From CAIVAT01 sp964525995 (GTDB lineage: Bacteria > Bacteroidota > Bacteroidia > Bacteroidales > FEN-979), in assembly GCA_964525995.1 (NCBI GenBank), contig CAZGIM010000012.1, positions 62,001 through 126,000 on the forward strand: a stretch of 64,000 bases of DNA. The letters are read 5' to 3'. The notes under the pieces are model-generated. The model did no database searches, was not told where the DNA came from, and worked only from the letters and a program-made list of their open reading frames with translations. Position numbers and translations under genes: made by a program. Positions 55,201 through 62,531 of this stretch are shown in pieces. Positions within the stretch are counted from its first letter, which is position 1. Each line of letters begins with the position of its first letter.

Positions 55201-55546
55201 GTTCTTGCCGCTTCACACCAAATGCAGTCACAACGTACTCCTGAAGATCCTGGGTCGTAACCAAAAGTACCACATCGATCCGGGACTGACTTCCTACCAG
55301 GATCTCCCGCGTCTCATAGCCGATGTAGCTGAACCGCAACGTGTCACTGGGCGAAACCCCCGTCAGGGTATAGTTTCCGTCGATATCTGTGACGGTTCCC
55401 CGCACAGTTCCCTTGATCATGATAGTCACCCCGGGAATGCCGTTGTTTTCCTCCTCCGAGGTCACTTTCCCGGTAATGGTGACCTGCTGTGTGAAGGCAA
55501 AATGTGCTAAAAGAATAAAAATCAAGAGTAGAAAATTGGCTCTCAT
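52229..55546 (-). CDS. SusC/RagA-like TonB-linked outer-membrane transporter
   Basis: This 1105-residue protein has a signal peptide (1-19, HFAFTQ), a carboxypeptidase-regulatory-like domain (about 22-105; VTITGKVTSEEENNGIPGVTI, NYTLTGVSPSDTLRFSYIGYE), a plug (VLNGMIGRAAGVQISQNDG-like with GRAAGVQIS, DIETYNVLKGGAASALYGSRGANGV) and a 22-strand-type barrel ending SLTFGITAAF. This is the full SusC layout. It would import large ligands held by the SusD lipoprotein. Upstream genes for a sigma factor, FecR and an STN protein suggest control by ligand-induced surface signalling. No STN domain is in SusC itself; the preceding protein carries one. A -7-like TAACTTTG lies at 55587-55594, so it might also have its own promoter. 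Confidence 0.95.
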   Translation of the reverse strand: MRANFLLLIFILLAHFAFTQQVTITGKVTSEEENNGIPGVTIMIKGTVRGTVTDIDGNYTLTGVSPSDTLRFSYIGYETREILVGSQSRIDVVLLVTTQDLQEYVVTAFGVKRQEREIGYSTQKIEANLVQQSNAPNILNGMIGRAAGVQISQNDGLEGGSTRIVIRGNNTLSGKNQPLIVVDNVPLENIPGQENVGRGVDWGNPISDINPLDIETYNVLKGGAASALYGSRGANGVILITTKRGKKQEGLGVTFNYSYKWNHPYRFREMQNTYGAGGPISFTPPTFPKNGDTLLYPGIYGTDNLIINQQGDTRSTTEEFGYYGSAVSWGPKMNGEMVKWWDGKMRAYEPMPDNYKSAFRDGSTQTYNISAQGGNDKGSIRVSITRQDNQAIISNSNYNRTTINLGAGLKISSKVFADLTLSYVNFNRKNSPMLGESQESFSKGFLYSWPRSYKGIDREYYANPDGSRNPQEGYPFLYINPYLWWDYYNNNTSLKRDKYIGALTLTYQITPWLSLTARAGRDFNLDQYTTQNKPTDALGIKDGYYANSLNRTYSDIFEGLITASKEGFLHEKLDVKFTLGANRWNYYLYEIRGHSGTWYFPNRYTFDNYTSPTYYTNEQGEVVVTIPGNSPSDMVPGESVMRERTNSVFSFLNVAWDDYLFLELTGRNDWSSTLPSSSNSYFYPSVSLSFIATEAFNIKERAKWISMLKIRGAFANSATDTDPYMLDFNYSSGIFGGEQTASFPTTIPPYQLMPQRVNTWEVGLNVGVLDSRIDLDFTYYNKYCYSQILSNLPVPVSSGASGITINEGVITNSGFEIILNTIPVQTRNFAIRSSLNFSRNRNVVKSLGDYAEIYPLADIWGLNGPAMALREGDEYGTIYGYDYVYHENGQPILNDEGTKYQITDTRVPIGNASPDFLAGWQTEFLYKGFRLACLIDCKWGGDIYCGSYVISLQTGQSPETLLEREGGGLPYTDPAGNTSNIGVILPGVYADGTPNDKVVHYYYKYLPNAGGWGKLLSTPGILENSWIKMREISLSYSFQGKVMEKLKIFKNLTLSVVGRDLFYIYSSLPDKINPEGIMGSGNAQGFEWASLPGTMSLTFGITAAF

Positions 55547-55611
55547 ATCGGAATAAAGTTAGTCAGACGCATTGGTTCAGGAGCGCCAAAGTTATCAAAA
55601 TAAAAAAATGG

Positions 55612-57147
55612 TTAGCGGATCTCTTCGATTTTTCCGTTGATTTTTGAGAGCGTTTCACTCAGTCTGGCTTCCGGAGTAATTATGTTGAATTCGCCCCAGA
55701 AAGCCTCATCAGGGGTGTAGGGCTGGTCGGAAAAGATCACAGAGGGCTTCAAAGCCTCCTGCCGGGGGAATTTGATCACGCCGGAGGTATCGATTCGACA
55801 GGTGGCAAATTCAAGAAAGGTATCGAACCGGTCGGTCGCAATCCGCCTTCGTAACCGGGTCTTTAGCCCGATATCACAACGTACATGTCTCAGATAGTAC
55901 CTTCCGTTATAGGGCATATAGCTAACAGAGTAGCTGATCTTTTCGAGTTTGACGGTCAGATTCTGGCTCTTCCTGAGCACCAGATTTTCAGCCGCTAAGT
56001 CAAGGAATTCGGGATTGATCTCGAAATCGGCTCCCAACAACGTATAATCATCTTTGCCGATGTAGAGGGTCCCGGTGTACAACGCCTCCCTGATACCCTC
56101 CTTTTGCGTAAAATGGATGGCATAAGCATCCTTCGCATCATAGGAGGTAAGCCCTGCATAACGATATTTGTATTCTGCAGGCGGTCTCAGATCGAGAAAC
56201 CCCGGGATCTCTTTGACCAGATCCAGCTGCAGGGCCGACTGGATTCCGGCCTTGAGTTTCAGGAATACGGTATCGCGGAGATCGGAGTTTTGAATTTTTC
56301 TCGATTTCATCAGCTTTACCTGGTCCGAAAGCATGCCGGCATCCCATGGAGATTTGAAAACTTTAAAAACCGCTTCAGCATAGCTGATACAGGCATGGTT
56401 CTTCATTACCCCTTCCCGGTAAAATGCGGTCAGATAAACGGGGTTGGCGGAATAATTCGACTTGCGCTGATCCAGCGCCTTTTCAATCACACGTTCCGGA
56501 TCCACATACCGGATGATCACTTCCTGGATCGAAATCACCCTCCGTTCCAGGAACATATCGACCCGTTGTTCGCTCAGCAGCCCGACGGGAATCTTTTCAC
56601 TCAGGTACCCTAAATGCGATACGGTAAGCAAGGATCCCGCCCTCGAAGCCGGAATTCTGATCATGAAAAAACCATCCTGGTTGGTGACGGTACCCGTGTT
56701 CTCCTCAACAATACCCACCGTGGCATAGGGTATGGCGGCCCTGCTCTGCCGGTCATAAACATGCCCGCGGATGACGATATGCTGCAGGGTATCTGGAATC
56801 TGCGCTTGCTGAAGGGGTTCAGGTAATGGTTCTTTTTTACGGATCAGGATATAGCGCCCCATCACCCGGTAATCGAGTTCCGGGTCGGCTAACAGGTTGT
56901 CAAGAAGCTGACGGAGCGACTGACGGCCAGGCTTAAGTCTGACTCTTTTGTCGTTTTTTACTGCCTCACTGTTATAGACAAAAAAACAGCTGGCTTGTTG
57001 CGAAATCAGGTTCAGCGCTTCATACAAGGTGGTGCGTTGACCGGTAACCCTGATCTCCTGCTCAAGCAGCTGATTCTGTGCCGATGCCGCGCTGATCCAT
57101 AAAAAGAACAAGCCTGCAAAAACGATGCAGGCCCGGCCGGAGACCAT
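55612..57147 (-). CDS. STN / carboxypeptidase-regulatory outer-membrane protein
   Basis: An ATG at 57219 would overlap the FecR gene. The ATG at 57147 starts the signal peptide MVSGRACIVFAGLFFLWISAASAQ and is preferred (511 residues). An STN-type domain (about 30-90; LYEALNLISQQASCFFVYNSEAV) is followed by a carboxypeptidase-regulatory-like domain (125-210; VIRGHVYDRQSRAAIPYATVGI) and a long beta-rich C-terminal domain. STN domains interact with anti-sigma factors such as FecR. The C-terminal domain is related to that of the protein at 58872-60122: both have the FYREG/FYRES core and a closing FWG(E/D)xNII. It probably helps signal substrate status from the outer membrane. Confidence 0.85.
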   Translation of the reverse strand: MVSGRACIVFAGLFFLWISAASAQNQLLEQEIRVTGQRTTLYEALNLISQQASCFFVYNSEAVKNDKRVRLKPGRQSLRQLLDNLLADPELDYRVMGRYILIRKKEPLPEPLQQAQIPDTLQHIVIRGHVYDRQSRAAIPYATVGIVEENTGTVTNQDGFFMIRIPASRAGSLLTVSHLGYLSEKIPVGLLSEQRVDMFLERRVISIQEVIIRYVDPERVIEKALDQRKSNYSANPVYLTAFYREGVMKNHACISYAEAVFKVFKSPWDAGMLSDQVKLMKSRKIQNSDLRDTVFLKLKAGIQSALQLDLVKEIPGFLDLRPPAEYKYRYAGLTSYDAKDAYAIHFTQKEGIREALYTGTLYIGKDDYTLLGADFEINPEFLDLAAENLVLRKSQNLTVKLEKISYSVSYMPYNGRYYLRHVRCDIGLKTRLRRRIATDRFDTFLEFATCRIDTSGVIKFPRQEALKPSVIFSDQPYTPDEAFWGEFNIITPEARLSETLSKINGKIEEIR

Positions 57148-57169
57148 TAAAAAGTTGCCCCGGTCTCCA

Positions 57170-58204
57170 TTAATGCCGCATTCCTCCTTCCCTGTTCTTT
57201 GAAAAGACAATCGTTCCATTTATTGCCTGGCTTTTCAGGTTCAGCGTCGCACAAAGAAGTTCCGCAACTGTTTCGGCTGCATCCCGGTCGAAGGTGACCG
57301 TAAGTCTCAACCTGCTGACCTCCTCATCCGCCGGTGCAAAGTTAGTATTGAAATTCCGGTTCAGCACAGGAATGATATTCCCAAGCATTTCATCCTTGAA
57401 ATGTATCCGCTGTTTATACCAGGCAGTGTCTTCATTTTCAGTTATTTTCGATTTTATCAGCCGGTTCTGCGACACCGTGATCTTTTCGCCGATCTCCGCA
57501 AGCATAGCAACGGCAGGATCATCCTTGAGGGTAACCTTCACCTTGCCCCGTTCGACCATAAGTTCAAATTGCCCGCCATCCCCTGTTTTTACATGAAAGG
57601 CCGTACCAAGAACGCGGATCTGGGTCTTGCCGGTTTCGATGATGAAGGGTTTGGCAGGATCTGGGGTGATGTCGAAAAAGGCTTTGCCTTGTAGTTCTAC
57701 GGTTCGGGAACCGGTATTAAATTGTTCGGGAAAAGAGAAGAGGGAGTTCCGGTCAAGATATACTACTGAGCCGTCGGTCAGGGTTTTGATCAGCGTATTG
57801 TTTTCGGTGGCAGTACTGAGCTGAACCATGCGGGGGGCGGGTTTGCGGTCGATAAGGTAAAAAACGACCGCCGCCAGTGCAACCAATGCCAGGATAGAGG
57901 CAGCTACGCGCCATACCAATGGTATCGTAACACTTTTTGACCGCATGTTCACCGCAGGAATCAGTCCTTCGCCCTGAAGGCGGTGGTGCAGTTTCTCCCA
58001 GGCTTTCCGGGCATCGGGGTCCGGTGCCATGCTCATTTTTTCCAACGCCTTCCACTGTTTTTCCATCGTCTTTATCCTCCTTAATGATTCTTCCGAAACT
58101 GAAATCTCCTTCTGAAAAGTCTTCAACTCCTCCCCTTCCATCTCACCGCTCAGGTACCTTGCCAGTCTTTTGTCATATTCCCGTTGATCGTGCCTGGTTT
58201 CCAT
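57170..58204 (-). CDS. FecR-type anti-sigma factor (DUF4974 C-terminus)
   Basis: This 344-residue protein has a cytosolic N-terminal helical region (RLARYLSGEMEGEELKTFQ), one membrane helix (about 90-112, VAASILALVALAAVVFYLID), a periplasmic FecR domain (about 120-230; TDGSVVYLDRNSLFSFPEQF, ETGKTQIRVLGTAFHVKT) and a DUF4974-type C-terminus (IIPVLNRNFNTNFAP, RLTVTFDRDAAETVAELLCATL). It holds the ECF sigma factor inactive until the outer-membrane signal arrives. It lies 35 bases after the sigma gene and 22 bases before the STN protein, all on one strand. Confidence 0.95.
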   Translation of the reverse strand: METRHDQREYDKRLARYLSGEMEGEELKTFQKEISVSEESLRRIKTMEKQWKALEKMSMAPDPDARKAWEKLHHRLQGEGLIPAVNMRSKSVTIPLVWRVAASILALVALAAVVFYLIDRKPAPRMVQLSTATENNTLIKTLTDGSVVYLDRNSLFSFPEQFNTGSRTVELQGKAFFDITPDPAKPFIIETGKTQIRVLGTAFHVKTGDGGQFELMVERGKVKVTLKDDPAVAMLAEIGEKITVSQNRLIKSKITENEDTAWYKQRIHFKDEMLGNIIPVLNRNFNTNFAPADEEVSRLRLTVTFDRDAAETVAELLCATLNLKSQAINGTIVFSKNREGGMRH

Positions 58205-58239
58205 TTCGTTTCTCTTTTAATTTCAGGATCATCATTACG

Positions 58240-58821
58240 TTATAACCTGTTCCCTGCAGGCATTCGCTCCGCTCCGTCCGAATAATCCTTCAGGGATTTC
58301 CTGAAGATCTGAAGCGCCTTTCCCATCTCCGCCTCCACCGTCTTAACCGAGATAGAAAGAATCTCGGCAATTTCACGATACTTTTTACCGTCAAAACGGT
58401 TCATGCGGAAAATCCGGGAGCACCGCTCCGGCATCTGGTTCAGGGTGGTTTCGATCACCCGTGTCAGATCATGCAATTCGGCATCCGTCGGCGCCGGTTC
58501 CGTTGCGGTATCCTGATTCCCGTTGAAAACCTTTTCGGCGTAATTTTTCCTTACTGCAAGGTGTTCGAGTTGACGGAAGGCGTTGTTGCGGATTGACTGA
58601 TACAGGTATGCATTGAGCGATAACCGAACCGTCAGGGCCGCCCTGTTCTTCCAGAATTGGTAGAAAAACTCCTGAACCAGATCTTCTGCGGTATCCATAT
58701 CGTTCAAAATGTTAAAGGCATGACGGCATAAAGGATCATAATATTTCTTGAAGATCCGCTCAAATTCACCCATGTCACCATCCTGAATTTTCTTTATAGT
58801 AAAGAGATCGGTAAGAGGCAT
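58240..58821 (-). CDS. ECF-type RNA polymerase sigma-70 factor
   Basis: This 193-residue protein has sigma region 2 (FERIFKKYYDPLCRHAFNIL, DTAEDLVQEFFYQFWKNR) and region 4 (LNQMPERCSRIFRMNRFDG, REIAEILSISVKTVEAEMGKAL). The layout is typical of the large Bacteroidota group paired with FecR anti-sigma factors. It most likely drives the genes from the STN protein through SusC, SusD and the PNGase F-like protein. The target promoter sequence cannot be named from one locus. It starts 50 bases after the stop of the preceding CPD-domain gene. Confidence 0.96.
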   Translation of the reverse strand: MPLTDLFTIKKIQDGDMGEFERIFKKYYDPLCRHAFNILNDMDTAEDLVQEFFYQFWKNRAALTVRLSLNAYLYQSIRNNAFRQLEHLAVRKNYAEKVFNGNQDTATEPAPTDAELHDLTRVIETTLNQMPERCSRIFRMNRFDGKKYREIAEILSISVKTVEAEMGKALQIFRKSLKDYSDGAERMPAGNRL

Positions 58822-58871
58822 GGGTACCTGGTTATAGGGTTATTCTTATGTGGCGTTTGCTGCCAAAATTG

Positions 58872-60122
58872 TTACTTTTTCAAACCTTTCGACAGCTTTT
58901 TAATGGCGTTTTCGATGGTACTTTCAGGCTCGATGATGTTGTTGTCGCCCCAGAAGTCGGGATCGGCAAAGGCCTGGACTTTATCCTCGAAAACCATGCT
59001 GGTTTTGAAAACTTCCTGATTTGCAAATTTAACGATATTCTCCTCATGCCGGTCGGTAATGGCTAATTCCGACATCACGGTATAATGGTTCTTGAAGAGT
59101 TTTCGCTTCCAGTCGCAACGGAATTTGAGATCCACCCTGACATAACTGAGGTAGAACTTGCTGTTCTGCTCCTTGTAAGTCACCAGGTAGCTGGTCGAAG
59201 TGGGGATGAATACCAGTCCCGCGGGTTTTTTCCGGACGAAAAGCTGCGCGGCTTTTTCGGCATCATTAAGGTCGAGGCTGAACTCGGCGCGGGTGATGGC
59301 CATGTTATCCTGGGCAATATACAGTTTTCCATTGTAAAGTGGTACCGGTTTGATCACATTGGGTGCGAAGCCGATCACCCAATTCAGCCGGTTGTCGATC
59401 GTTACCATCGACTCAATCTCGAACAGGTAATTATCCAGACTGTCGAGGGCGATGCTGAGGTCGGTATTCTTGACGATGTCGAGGAGCAGTGAAACATTCG
59501 GTCCGCCCTGCAATTGAACCATCAGGGTATCGGCTTTTTTCACATTGGAGCTTTTTCTTCCTTTGAAGATCTTCACCTGGTCGTCCTGCCAATTGGTGTA
59601 AGGCGCTTTGCGGATATCGACGACAGCCTCGGAGATGGAGAGGTAGTCGCGGCGTTGACGGATCGACTCCCTGTAAAATCCTGTCATCATGTTCACCCCT
59701 TCGCTGTAATTTTTCCGGATCCGGTGCATGGCCATCTCGACAATCCCGCGTGCATCGCCGGGCACTACCGATAATTCTTTAAGCTGGATGGGCTGAAGGT
59801 CTAAATAAAAGGTTTTATCCTTTCCCGAGGCCTCGCTGATCTTGAACTTGGTGGTGGTATAGCTCAGGTGTGAAACCTCGAAATACTCAGCCTGGAGCGA
59901 ATTTTGGATTTTCAGGATAAACTCCCCGTCCGAATTGGAGACGGTACCGATATGGGTTCCGGGAACTGTGATGGTGGCATGTCCGATTTTTTCTCCCGAT
60001 TTGGCGTCTTTGAGCTGGCCTGTTACCGTGACATAGCCATTCTGAGCCTGAAGGGCGCTGAAGGCGAAGATAAGTACCAGCATCATGCTGAACCGGATCA
60101 GGTTGTAAGGCATTGTTTTCAT
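58872..60122 (-). CDS. Carboxypeptidase-regulatory-like domain outer-membrane protein
   Basis: This 416-residue protein has a signal peptide (about 1-26, FSALQAQ), a carboxypeptidase-regulatory-like domain (about 28-115; VTVTGQLKDAKSGEKIGHATI) and a beta-rich domain (VEMAMHRIRKNYSEGVNMMTGFYRES) ending FWGDNNIIEPESTIENAIKKL. The second half is related to that of the protein at 55612-57147, though this one has no STN domain. It precedes the sigma factor on the same strand by 50 bases and may be the first gene of the locus. A role in outer-membrane substrate sensing or assembly is plausible; no enzymatic motif is seen. Confidence 0.85.
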   Translation of the reverse strand: MKTMPYNLIRFSMMLVLIFAFSALQAQNGYVTVTGQLKDAKSGEKIGHATITVPGTHIGTVSNSDGEFILKIQNSLQAEYFEVSHLSYTTTKFKISEASGKDKTFYLDLQPIQLKELSVVPGDARGIVEMAMHRIRKNYSEGVNMMTGFYRESIRQRRDYLSISEAVVDIRKAPYTNWQDDQVKIFKGRKSSNVKKADTLMVQLQGGPNVSLLLDIVKNTDLSIALDSLDNYLFEIESMVTIDNRLNWVIGFAPNVIKPVPLYNGKLYIAQDNMAITRAEFSLDLNDAEKAAQLFVRKKPAGLVFIPTSTSYLVTYKEQNSKFYLSYVRVDLKFRCDWKRKLFKNHYTVMSELAITDRHEENIVKFANQEVFKTSMVFEDKVQAFADPDFWGDNNIIEPESTIENAIKKLSKGLKK

Positions 60123-60329
60123 GGCGTTACGTTTTACGTTGGTGATGGATTGGTTCTTTATTCCTAAGATACCCCGGCATGAAAATACCCTATAAGAAAT
60201 CGAAAAAAAATGGGGTGTCCAACGACAAATCTTCCGTGGTGAGTTTCGTTAAGGAAGTTCTTGCCGATACGATCTAATGGAACCATGAAAACCGGGCACA
60301 GTTGATTCTGAAGAATTATGCTCAAGGTA

Positions 60330-61256
60330 TCAGCTGATTATCCGCAGATACTGCTGAATAAAACGGTTGTACCCATGAGTTCTGAGTAACAGTTTTTCGT
60401 AGATTAATATGCCTGCAAGTCCACAGGCGATGCCGAGGAGGGCGTCAACGACATAATGATGGCCGGAATAGATGGCGGCGAACCAGATTCCCATCATAAA
60501 AATTGCTGCCGGATAACGCAGCCATCCGGGACCCGATTTGATGGAATAATACAACACGACCACCGGGTAGGCACAGTGCAGAGAGGGGAGGGCAGCAAAC
60601 ACATTTGAATTTCTTCCGTAAATATTCTGAAAGACAGGAATGCCAATCAGTTCATCAAACCGGGCGAGGCCTGCCGTATTCCCCGGGATGCCGGTATGGA
60701 ATTCAAATCCGTACAATCCGACATACCAGGGAGGGGCGGCCGGATGCAAATAATAGATCAGGAAACCGATCAGATTAACGAAAAGAAAGGTGAGTGAGAA
60801 ATGCAGGAAGAGCTTTCTGTTGCTGTAAAAAAGCCAAGCCGCGTATGCCAGAGGCACCGGTATCCAGTTGAGGTAGAAAAACCCGCTTACCAGATCGCCT
60901 GTTACCGTATGGTGGGCGGCCAGCCATTCGTTGGGAGTCATCCGTGCAGCGCCCGAACTGATCCCGAACCAGGTCTTCTCCATGTCGTACAAACCGGCGA
61001 TGTCGACAGGCCTGAAATAGTAGTTTGGAAAGACCCGCATGATATCGTACAACATGCCGAAAACCGCGAAGATGGCGAAGCCAAGTACGAATTTCCGGGT
61101 TCCTCCGTTTACAAAAAACAAACCGTTCAGAAGGAGTATGATCAGAAGGTGTTCGATCCTGAGGCCGGTAAGAAAATGCATCAGGATCAGGTAAATGGCC
61201 GAGGCGGAAACCATGATCCCGGTACCGGCCGGGAGTTTTGTCGCGATGTTTTTCAT
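60330..61256 (-). CDS. PAP2/Aur1-like membrane enzyme
   Basis: This 308-residue protein has about six membrane helices and the PAP2-type active-site motifs of the Aur1-like group: PSLHCAYPVVVLYY near residue 220 and SGHHYVVDALLG near 265. The first motif is PSLH, as in inositol phosphorylceramide synthases, and not PSGH, as in simple phosphatases. Transfer or hydrolysis of a phospho-headgroup on a lipid is expected in the membrane. The start overlaps the DUF4833 gene by four bases. With a CDP-alcohol phosphatidyltransferase two genes away, synthesis of inositol phospholipid or inositol phosphosphingolipid is the most likely role. A phosphatase acting on phosphatidylinositol phosphate is an alternative. 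Confidence 0.88.
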   Translation of the reverse strand: MKNIATKLPAGTGIMVSASAIYLILMHFLTGLRIEHLLIILLLNGLFFVNGGTRKFVLGFAIFAVFGMLYDIMRVFPNYYFRPVDIAGLYDMEKTWFGISSGAARMTPNEWLAAHHTVTGDLVSGFFYLNWIPVPLAYAAWLFYSNRKLFLHFSLTFLFVNLIGFLIYYLHPAAPPWYVGLYGFEFHTGIPGNTAGLARFDELIGIPVFQNIYGRNSNVFAALPSLHCAYPVVVLYYSIKSGPGWLRYPAAIFMMGIWFAAIYSGHHYVVDALLGIACGLAGILIYEKLLLRTHGYNRFIQQYLRIIS

Positions 61257-61816
61257 GGGATCACTCTTTCCATTACCACTGCGTGGGTTTCCTGGTCGAT
61301 GCCATGAAGATCAACATACTTTATCGACGAGGGTACGCCAATAGCATTGGTAGTCATCGACAGGAACAGATGGGTTAACCTGACCATCTTTCCGTTGATC
61401 CTGACTAGTGCTTTATAAGATTTCCCGGTTTCATCGCGGAAAAGATAGACCTCCCGCTTTTTATAGGACCGGAACCGAATGATCCAGCTCTCCTTGCCGA
61501 TAGCTCTGACATCCAGTCCGAATACCCTTTTTTGGATGCCGCTAAGTTCTTTACGGATTCCCTTTTCTTCGAACCGAATCCAGGACGGGCGCAATGGTTC
61601 TTTCGGATTCAGTGTTCCCGAAGCGGTATAATTTAACTCGTAAATCACGGTATTCCGGTTGTGGCTGCGTTGGAGATAAAACATGAGTTTCGGGTTCCAT
61701 TCGGGAATCGGATAATTCCGGTAGGGAAGCGTTGTATCGGGTTCTTCAGCCCGGCAAACCATTATGCTTCCATGAATGAATAGCAAAATCAGGATAAATG
61801 GTACGATTCCTTTCAT
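61253..61816 (-). CDS. DUF4833 exported protein
   Basis: The longest frame begins at 62011, deep inside the preceding gene. The ATG at 61816 overlaps that gene's stop as ATGA and starts a signal peptide (MKGIVPFILILLFIHG to VCRA), giving 187 residues. The mature part shows the DUF4833 pattern: FYLQRSHNRNTVIYELNY, PLRPSWIRFEEKGIRKEL, REVYLFRDETGKSYKALVRING. The function of DUF4833 is not established. It occurs in inositol-lipid gene clusters of Bacteroides, and here it lies between a CDP-alcohol phosphatidyltransferase and a PAP2/Aur1-like enzyme, both with four-base overlaps. Confidence 0.85.
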   Translation of the reverse strand: MKGIVPFILILLFIHGSIMVCRAEEPDTTLPYRNYPIPEWNPKLMFYLQRSHNRNTVIYELNYTASGTLNPKEPLRPSWIRFEEKGIRKELSGIQKRVFGLDVRAIGKESWIIRFRSYKKREVYLFRDETGKSYKALVRINGKMVRLTHLFLSMTTNAIGVPSSIKYVDLHGIDQETHAVVMERVIP

Positions 61817-62520
61817 TGATTTTGATTTTTTTCCTGCTCCTGAAGAAGACGTTTGCTGTGCATCAACCTCCGTATGGCTGTGACATTCGACAGTAAAGCC
61901 ACGATTGCCAAAGGATAGATAAAGATGGAGATGGTCTCCACGATGGCAAAAGGCAACCATTCGACAAGCAGCTTCTGGTTCCCTCCGGTAACCCCTGCAA
62001 CAATGCCGCAAATCATCGCAGAAACCCCGATCAGGACAATCCTTTCAGGGCGCTGCATCAAGCCGGTCTTACATTCAATGCCAATTCCTTCGGCCCTTGC
62101 GCGGACGTAGCTGACCATCATCGATCCGATCAGGGCAATGAATCCTATCAGCGAGGCCAAAAAATAGTGGCGGGCAACTAAAAAATAACAGATGCCCAAA
62201 AACATGATCAGTTCGCTGTATCTGTCCAGAACCGAATCATATAATGCCCCGAAACGCGATGTCATTTTTCCTTCCCGCGCGAGCCGGCCATCAAGAATAT
62301 CAAAAATGCCGGCAAAAAGAATGATTGCTCCACCCCATCCCAGTGGTGTGAGATCTCCTTTAGGCCTGTGGTCTGCCCCGATGATCATTACAACCGCGGC
62401 TATCAGGTTGACCAGAAATCCGACGGTCGTAATTGCGTTGGGCGTCACCTTACATCGGATAAGCAACCGCACCAGCGGCTGAATGATCCGATAAATAATT
62501 TTCTGCGCGTAATTTTTCAT
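61813..62520 (-). CDS. CDP-alcohol phosphatidyltransferase
   Basis: This 235-residue membrane protein carries the family signature DG-x2-AR-x8-G-x3-D-x3-D: DGRLAREGKMTSRFGALYDSVLD near residue 72. About six membrane helices are visible. The reaction joins a CDP-linked lipid (usually CDP-diacylglycerol) to an alcohol such as inositol phosphate or glycerol phosphate. In the company of DUF4833 and PAP2/Aur1-like proteins, an inositol-phosphate acceptor is likely (phosphatidylinositol phosphate synthase). No myo-inositol-phosphate synthase gene is visible within the window. It starts 11 bases after the DUF5686 gene. Confidence 0.93.
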   Translation of the reverse strand: MKNYAQKIIYRIIQPLVRLLIRCKVTPNAITTVGFLVNLIAAVVMIIGADHRPKGDLTPLGWGGAIILFAGIFDILDGRLAREGKMTSRFGALYDSVLDRYSELIMFLGICYFLVARHYFLASLIGFIALIGSMMVSYVRARAEGIGIECKTGLMQRPERIVLIGVSAMICGIVAGVTGGNQKLLVEWLPFAIVETISIFIYPLAIVALLSNVTAIRRLMHSKRLLQEQEKNQNQ

Positions 62521-62531
62521 GCTTCTTTGGA

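Noticed and set aside
60179..60277. Possible 32-codon frame (MKIPYKKSKK start) on the plus strand
   Set aside because: It has no clear ribosome-binding site, family or partner. Too short to support by eye, though not excluded.
61817..62011. N-terminal extension of the DUF4833 frame into the phosphatidyltransferase gene
   Set aside because: It is coded in another frame of a clear gene, has no family similarity and precedes the true signal peptide at 61816.
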